Below, piece after piece: positions 39,001 to 48,000 of a DNA stretch of 64,000 nt. Positions within the stretch are counted from its first letter, which is position 1; each line of letters opens with the position of its first letter. The stretch is from Fasciolopsis buskii (lineage: Eukaryota > Platyhelminthes > Trematoda > Plagiorchiida > Fasciolidae): NCBI GenBank assembly GCA_008360955.1, contig LUCM01002320.1:57499-121498 (forward strand). The letters run 5' to 3'. The notes below the pieces were generated by a model that saw only the letters and a program-made list of their open reading frames with translations, was not told the origin of the DNA and searched no databases. Both the position numbers and the translations under genes were made by a program.

Positions 39001-42000
39001 GGATGTGGTAAGTCTGACGTTGCCACTGGCATCAATGCTGAATGACCAGCAGTTTGATGTATTATCGTCCCATATTCACGTCAGACTGCTGGTCAGTCCT
39101 CATTGAAGTCGATCAGCATGTGAGGCGTAATATGTACGAGCTCAGCCGGTCGTATTGTCTTCCTCACATCAAACACTACGATCGAGGCGAGTGTCTAAGG
39201 CTCCTAGTTAGCCACTTGTCCCGGTCATCTCTCGAAATACTCCAAAACTACCGGGTTTCTCAGATAGTTTCTGCTGAGGACTTCCCACGCATTACCTTCC
39301 TGTGGCAAAGATTTTTTGATCAAGGTGCCAAGACGAAGGCGAATGTCCGGCATTGTCCACTGGGTTGACTTATCTTTGAGAGACAGTCTAGAGGAAATGG
39401 CCAAACTGATTCCAACCCAACCGCAGGCGGCGTACAAAGCATGCAGCTGTATGCTCATCGACGTATGTGACGAAAGGGCACACTGGACACCAAGGATATC
39501 TGGCCTCGTTCGAGGGGCGTGTGAACTGAGCAATTAGTCACCGGTCCCCAGTGGGTTGTGGATTCCACGCTCCGTTCCGCTGCCTTGCGCGTTGAGCTTT
39601 AGATGGCTAAAGGCTCCGGTCGTGAATCCCTAAAAACCACCTGCTTTGACCGAGGCAGCGTGACGATATTGGGCTTACAAATAAATCAAATTTGCTCGAC
39701 TGCATTTTCTCGTTAATGAATTGTTTACAAAATCGTTCTGCTCCTTTTGCGTTGCGTGCACAATTATGTTCAGATTCATCCATCTTTTTTTGTAATCACT
39801 TAATATGTCAGGAACAGACAAAGTCTATTCTCAGCAAAATCGAAAAACCTTTTTCTTTGGTTTTTCTTTTCCTGGCTGCATCTCGCCCAGCATCTTCCCG
39901 TCTTACCATCTTTTGTTTAATACAGTCTGAAATCAGCCGATATATACGACTGTTTGATGTCATCCGCTTCAGTTGACATATTTTTTAATGCATTCTATCA
40001 TGTGAATTGTACTTATGATCGCTGTTACTAGTTTTGTTGATTGGAACTAGGCTGCAGCAATCGCTGGAGAAGATGCATCCCGAACACAACGCTTGTCACG
40101 CATTCGAAAGCGGGCTGAAAACCAATTGCTCGTGCTGTTCCACACATGCGTCGAACGAGCTCAGTTCTTGCTTAATGGGTTAAGCAGTTCAACGGCGCAC
40201 CTCACGCAGAACATTTCCGTTTCGTCCTTAGGAGACACACTGACTCAAGTCTACTCGGTTTTAACCTTTGCCGCCAACACTGCCAAGACAGTTAGCATCC
40301 CTCTTCTTGTCCAAGGGTTGGTTACTGTCCGAGACCAGACGGAGAAACTGAATAGTCAGTTAAGAGAAGTGAGTTTTCCTGTCTGACAGGCGGGTTTTCC
40401 GTTTTATTCATTTTCCATAAGGAGTGTGTCTTTTTAATCAAACGCGTTTGTCATGATTGATGTCCTGTGCTTCTCATCAAGTTTGCTATGGTATTTGCGG
40501 CGGCTGCTGCACACAGGGACTTAAAGAATCGAGTTGTTTCTTGTTGTCTTTTGGTGCATTGAGGTATTCGGGCTCTTCAGTACTCTAAGTAGCCGAAAAT
40601 TGTCAATGCTATCCGCTTTCTGCGGGATGTTCAGCAGTTTTGTTTCGATGGTAACTCCGAAATCTCGCAGACCAGGTATTTCGCTAACGGGTAATAGTTT
40701 TTTATGGAATCATCTGCTACATTTTCTGTTCGTCGTTACAGTTATTCCGCTGATGACAGTAATTTCATCGTTTTTCTGTGCTTAGCCCTATTGAAAAGGA
40801 AGTATTTTGATTCCTTTTTTCCCTCACTCGTTAGTCACTTATTTTGGATGCGAACGGTGAAGTCTATTAATCTGTTCTGTAATCGGCTTTTAAATTTTCA
40901 GTCTGGTAAACTTTCCTGGATTGATCTGGAGAATTTGATCCACGGTCTCGACAAGGTTAAATTATTCTTGAATGAGCAGATGAATAAAGAGGCCCACGAG
41001 GGACATCAAACAAAACAAATTGAAAGTTCAAGAGATCAAACGGCCGCAACTTCGACGGTAAATTTTCTTCGCATATTCTTCGTTTTTTCATCTTTATCCC
41101 GCTATCTTACGAAATCCATGATGGGCCATAGAAATGGAGCACTCCTACACTAGAGACCAACTTCGTGCAATTTTTTGGAGACACCAGTGGTCAATTTCTT
41201 TGCGCCACATAAATACACTTTTCGAAGGACGTATTCGCTGCAAGTATTCATCCATTACTGTTATGTAATGCACAGCGTTGTTGGTAGATGTTCTAATTCG
41301 TCAGCGCTTCCATTACCGTGGGTAGCCTTTCTCAAGGCACGTTTTCCTTGATTGCAAAACTTGCCTTGAGAAAGGCTACTCACGGTAGTCGGAACGTTGG
41401 GGAAGTATAACATCTACCAACAACGTTGTGTTATTAATATTATAACATTCACAATAAAACCAATACAAGATGCATCAATTTTCGATACACTCCTTATCTC
41501 GTTCGGTCCTGATGTTTACGAATCCATTCATTACAATTTTGCATAGTCATAGTTTGCTTGGAAAAGGAGGAAAGTGAGTGTTCACATCAGTAGGACACAA
41601 AAGGAGAGTCTCATGAAATTTAGTTTAGGGAGTTCAATAAACAAGATGGGCAGCGTGGGACGCTCACGAAATGCCAGATCAAAGTCTTGATTCAACAAAT
41701 GCATTGGTGTTTTTACTGGTAGCGGGATTAGGTGAATCTGGTTGATTCACCCTTGCTCGTTAACTGCCACGGTCCATTCACGCTGTTTATTTGTGATAGT
41801 AATGTCCTAGTCACTTTCTGTACCGGGCTTCCATGCAGATGTCGAGTAATTTGCAATAGTGGACCCCTTGTTTCCAACCAGTTGATGGGAAGCTAGTCAG
41901 TTACATGTACCGCTGAGTAATAGGTTGAACGGTGTATAAAACCAACTCAGGTTACGGTCTGATACGATACAGTCATTGGTGAATAAAAAAGTATGTTTCC

Positions 42001-45000
42001 AGCGAAACCAATGACGAGAGAGCGCGGATTGACCGATAGCTTGTTACAAAACGAATGGAGGAATGTGCTAGGATAAATTTTTAAATCGGTCATAGTCGAA
42101 GGACGTATTAAGCCGTTCGGTTAGATTGCAGCGTTATGTTTGAGGAATGTGATGAATTGAGAATAGCACGGGAAGTGATCACAAATAATGCAAAGTGATA
42201 GTTTAATCGGTGGGTTCCTGGAACTGATTTGTCACGTTAATCAGTAGTTCGTACTTTTACGAGTAGTGTGGAAAGTTGCGTGGAAAGTAAGGAGTGCTAC
42301 TCAATTTCTGTTGTTTATTTAAAACTTGGTCAGTTTATGTTGCGTTTAAAATTCAGTCAAACCAGCACACCATTGAATTTATCCATCACGAAGGCGTTTT
42401 CAATTGCTATCCTTGAATTAATCGCTAGCGTCCTTTAGATCACACCATCTACCACGGAAACTCGCTGTCGCCCGGCTGAACTATACACGTGACCTAGTGA
42501 GACCTTATGTGGCTCTAGGCCACTCCAAGTTTCAGGGTCAAGATTGCCGGTCCCCACCCCCATGTAGTAGACCCTAGTGGCCGTGGGGCGTGTCCCTTTC
42601 ACTGCTTTTACTCATCGGGTATGTCATAAAAGAAGGTTGGGCTATGTAGTTTATGAAAAATGCTTTCAGAAGTATCGACATCGGATCGCCGTTCAGATTG
42701 AGGCCGATTTCCTAGTAGTTTTTTGTTAACTGTTGAGAATGTAGAGCGCATTGGTTGTTTGGATCTTCTTCAACTTCAAGTTTTCGTATTACCTACCTTT
42801 ACTTCGTTGGTTCTCCCAATTAACTTTCCGCATTTCGACCGCAAGATGCCATTTTTGTTCCAGCGGAAATTTTTTTGACGTTCCAATCTTCTTTGATCTG
42901 GTTTATTACAAAATCTAGGGGACGTTTTCTTTGTTTGTGCATTCTTGTGCAGTGTTCGAGCTTCTGGTGGGACATCGATTCTCCACTTTGTGCCTAGTAT
43001 TCGTTTTCACCATGTAGGCCACCGAATCATACCGGAACCTTTGCTACTTCAATCAGCCGCCCGGTTAACTTGTAGTTCTACTGTTCCCAGCGTGGCCGAC
43101 CAAGTCTTACCATCTGACTCCATCCGCTTCTTGGCCAATTGGAGATATGATGTATCTCCCTCATTCTTACTTGGGAAAGAAATCGTTTACTCCACGGATG
43201 GATGCGCTGCTTGCAACTTTTCGTTGTGCGACCAATCTCATGAACTGATTGGAAGTCTCACTCGCCACCATGCGCTGCTCTGTGCAAGCGAGGTTATCAA
43301 CCAATATAATTTCACTTCCATCAGCGGTCAGTAGTCGATCCGAAACTCAAAAAATTTCAAAGACATGTGGCTTCGGTTGACCTAGCAGCTTTGATGCTTC
43401 ATAGGTTTGGGTTTCATGTCTGTGTAAGTAAGATAAAACCAATCTTCGAGAGCTGTGAAGTCCGCACAATGCAGCTTTGTGCTACTTCCACCTCGCAAAC
43501 GATACTTTTCACCACCCAGAACTCCGCCACAGCCTAGGGCTTTGTATATTCCGCTTTAAACTTGTAATTATCTTTGGGGTGTGGTTTTCACAAATGAATC
43601 TACCTTTCGCCAGAGTCAGCGGCATTCTTGTGCTTGAAATACTTGCTTATGCACGTATTTCTTTTACTCATCATTTTGCAGTTTCACTTTTCTTTGCGTG
43701 GACGACAAACCTTAACTCACCCGTTTTCTCCTTCGTCCCTGTCATGACAAAGCAAACAAAACAAAACTGCTGTTTCTGTTTCATATTTCACTTGGCCTCT
43801 TTCTATCTATTCCTCGGATGGACCACGCTTTGATTGACACACATTCTGAAATCAGACAAATGTGAATACAGTGGCAATCTTTCGTTCATTGCTCTTTAGG
43901 GGAGGTCGTGCTGCAAGGCGGCATCGGTGCGTGGGTAGTGGTTGTAAAAACGGAATTGTTTTTTTAACAGAACATATGCTTTCGTAAAGCAGTACTACAA
44001 TATTCTCACTTTTAGACCAAGTACTGTCGAGAGGGACCGGATTTACGTGCATCTCGGTAGCTCTCTCCCAATGAGGGGTGGTTAAGTCTTCAATCAACTT
44101 ATTAAATGCCCTTTGTAGGTACACTTTGAGGTATTACTGGGAATGACCAGATGAATCAATGCAATCTCTCAAAAAAGGGTCTTAGTACTTGGATACTACT
44201 AAACAAGTTACATCAACAGTACCTGCAGTTAGCGGATGGTCGTTGCGCAGTCTCATTAAATTGCTTTTCGATGAGTGGAGCTTCCTAGTCCCGGCTGCCG
44301 CATAATTGAGCAGAAGACAGATGGTCGTTTTGATTTTTGCGAATAACTGGAGCTGTCACAACGAGACTATACCTTGACGTGGTGTGACGGCTTGCGTGCC
44401 TCCATGATCCAACGAGCTATACAGGCGGGCTTATCTCAAGCCGAAGATCCAATCATGCCTGGAAGGTCAATGGGTCGAATCCTGACGAAGTAGTCTCCTG
44501 GTCCTCCAAGTTGGGGGTTGATCTGAGTTAGCAGCTCAGTCGTAAAAACGAGCGGAAAAATAATTGATCCAAGTAGATGGGCTTCCACTCAGCTATTCTC
44601 CGCTGCCTTGCGGTCAGGTTCTTGTCAGAACCAAAGGCTTTGGTTGAGAACCCTAATCGTTCTTCTGCTTAGCGGCTGAACTCCCTAGCAGTACCCGTCC
44701 ATTATTCCCCATGAGTTACACGCCTACAAATAATTCCATACTGTCTCGGTCGTCGTGCAGGATAATCAGGACTGCGCTACCCATTGCATCGAGCGGGGTG
44801 GGTAGTGATAAGTGTGCTACTGCTCAGAGTTCTTCTCTTTTATTCAGCCTATCTCTTCTGTTTGCCTCTTCTGCCTACCCATAGTGTCTGCATTGATAAC
44901 ACGCCCGATACTCGCAACGGTTTATTGTCAAGTAGTGTAGTAGATGGTTTTCAGTCTGTTAGCTCACATTTTCTCAAGCCTCGTCAGCCTCTGAATTTCG

Positions 45001-48000
45001 GCTCTTTGAATGTGCGCACTTTAATGCAGGCTGGCCAACAGGCGTGTGTAACTCTGACAGTGGACTCACTTTCGATTGATGTCTGCTGCGTGAGTGAAAC
45101 ACGAATTCAGGATTCGAGTAGAGTAATTCAGCTAACTGCGCCAAACGTCTCGTCAAGATATTTTCTTCGCACTTCAGGAGACGAAGCAGCTCAAGCTGTG
45201 GATCAACGCGGTGTAGGACATAGTGTTAAGTGAGAAGGCTTGAGCAGCCCTTTTAGATTGGATCGCAGTCAACAGTCGCCTGTTTGCCATGAGGCTGTAG
45301 GGATCAGTCGGCGTCCGAAATGATAGTAGTGTTAAGCGTAGTTTATTTGTTATCTCGGCATACGCTCCAACAGACTGCAGCACTGACATGGGGAAGGACG
45401 AGTTTTACGATGACCTCGTCACTCTTGTTCGAAAGAACAAACGCTCTGACATTGTGGTGGTAGCAGGTGATTTTAACGCACAAGTTGAAAAACTGAGTGC
45501 ATCGGAGTCCTGTTAAGGTGGGCGATGTGCTTTGCCTGCACAGCGAATAGACAACGGAGAAAGACTTCCGATTCTGTGCAGATAATCATTAATGCCGGTC
45601 TAGTACGAATTTCCGACACAGTTCGCGTCGCACTGTGACATGGCGTTCTAACTCGACAGGTACATTGAGTCAGATTGACCATATCGCAGTTAGCTATCGT
45701 TGACGCGGTTCTGTCCAGGACTGAAGATCATACTGGACCACGTACGTCGAATCGGACCATGCGTTAGTTTTAATGCGATTTTTGCTGCAGCTGAATGGCC
45801 ATCGACGCAGGCCGCAAACCCGATTGGCTGTCGAACGTTTGTCTGATTCGGCTGTTCGCAACAGCTACGAACAGAAACTATCCGAGGGACTAAGAACTTC
45901 GACGAGCAGCAGTGTAGATAAGCATTGGGATCAAATTAAGCAGGCTATGCATTTGGCAGCAGTTTTGGCCTGTAGTCCTAGATCTAGCGTTCATCAAAGA
46001 CACTGGATCTCTCAAGCATCGCTAAGCCTAATGGAGCAAAAACGCCAGTTGCCTAACTGTAATGAAATGAATAAGATGCGTGGACAGTTGCAGCGTCAGT
46101 TGACGATAAGACTTAAGATTGACTGTGAAAACTGGTAGCCGAACAGATGTATGTAGCGGGCGCTTCAGGAGATATTCAGAATATAGGAGTCGAAATGGGA
46201 GGTGAAGGGAAGCTATGTGACCTAGATTACGCAGACAATGTTGTGGGCCTGTTCGAGTCTGCGGATCATGCACAACGGGCACTAGATAGACTGTCGAGAT
46301 CGGTTGCTCGGTTTAGCATGTGCTTTGCACCTTCGAAGTGCAGGACTGGACGACAGCAGCGCCGAACTTGATACTGGATGGAGACGAAATAACAACTGGG
46401 GACCGTTTCACCTACCTTGGTAGCTGCGCGTCTAACGATGGTAGCTCGGGATTGGAAGTAAGTATGCGTATATCCAAGGCTCGGGCAGCTTACGCTGGAC
46501 TGAAGCACTTGTGGCGTCGGCCTGATATTTGACTGAAGTTGAAAGGTCGTGTGTACTGTGCCGCAATGCGTCCAGTTCTGTTGTATGGTTGCGAGACGTG
46601 GAGTATGCGTGTGGGAGATGTTCGTCGGTTTGAGGTTTTCGACCACCGATGTCTATGTAGTATCTCTTGGATTGAATGGAGTGACCGGGTGGTTAATGTG
46701 GAGGTTGGGCATCTAGTACTAGGTTTCGGTTCTCAGAATACCTTATTTCATCGTATGAAACTAAGTAGACCACGCTGGTTGGGTCACGTGTTGCGTAAGA
46801 CGAACACTCGTCTACCATACCGTGCCCTATTTCGGGTTCCTCCCACGGAATTGAAGCGGACATGTGGAGGCCAACAGATGACGTGGCAACGTGGGATGAG
46901 AAAATGTACAGCGAAGTTAGGTAAAGTAGGTTTCTCACGCCTTCGTGGTTGGGGTCCGAAAGACTCGTCAACTAGCTGGCTGGAGACACTGAAGGATATA
47001 TCAGTGAGCCGTGAACAGTGGCGATCGTGTTGTCATTTTCTATCGAGTCATAATGATCGAAAACACGTGCGTTTGTACAGTTAGATTGTGTTCGGTGTGT
47101 TGTTTGCAGCAGCATCTTGTCTTTTCGCACCTGTGTAGGTCCACTCCCTGTTCCCGTTGAATATTCACTCTTTATGTTAATGTGTAACTCTGGGGAAAGG
47201 CAGTGGTCAGTGTGGCTTGGCTTGCTGTTTGACGCTGAACGACTATGATGACGATGAATAACTGGAGTACGAAATATTTTGGGCCTATTAGGTCGGCTAT
47301 TTATATCACGGTTAACAAGGGAGCAGATTTTACTCCTTTGTTTAATGCGACTCATTGTAGGTAGGTTAGTTTTTATTATTTGCCTGGAGCTTGAGTGTTG
47401 CTTAAGAGACCTAGCGTATGACCCCAGTGGTCCGTTGTATTAAGTAATGGGGTGGAGCAAACAGCCCATCAACGGAGTGAAATGGAACCGTACGTGGTAT
47501 CGATAAGTCTGGCGTGACAAGGAACAGGGTGACAACGATTCGCTACCTGGCACAGAAGTGACTCGTGGTACTGGTTTTCGTAACTTTGATCTCGGATGTG
47601 AAAATTGCCCTATCCAGTCGGCCACCGCCACAAATACGTGAATCAATCTTGGACATCCTGATTACGTCAACGAACTTAGAAAGCAGGCCTGTTTTTGGTA
47701 TTTCACGGGCGGCTATATATTCAGTATTTTATAAGTAATGAATGGTAAAACATGGAACCTAACGACCAGGCGATACTTACCCACATCCCCAAATTTGGAC
47801 TGTACCCCTGTTGTGCCGGTTGATTTGAGGGAAGGACTGATTTTTAGGAGTGGCTGTACAGAAATAGTCTTTGTATCTCAGTTTTCGGCGAATGTTTGTA
47901 AGGTCATCTTCGTGAAGTCGAATAGGTGATGCCTGTGTATGCAACGCGGTGGCTTTCCACGGGTCATTGATCCTTTTTTGGTTTAGGCTGTGCGACAGTG

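Noticed and set aside
42560..42625. Hammerhead ribozyme in the dispersed repeat (minus strand CCGATGAGT...GTGAAAGGG)
   Set aside because: The spacing and stem II do not pair, and other copies do not keep the CTGATGA and GAAA core together.
42945..43334. Extra perilipin exon after TTCTTGTGCAG
   Set aside because: The open frame needs a phase that exon 4 (phase 0) does not provide; in phase 0 it meets a stop within 45 nt.
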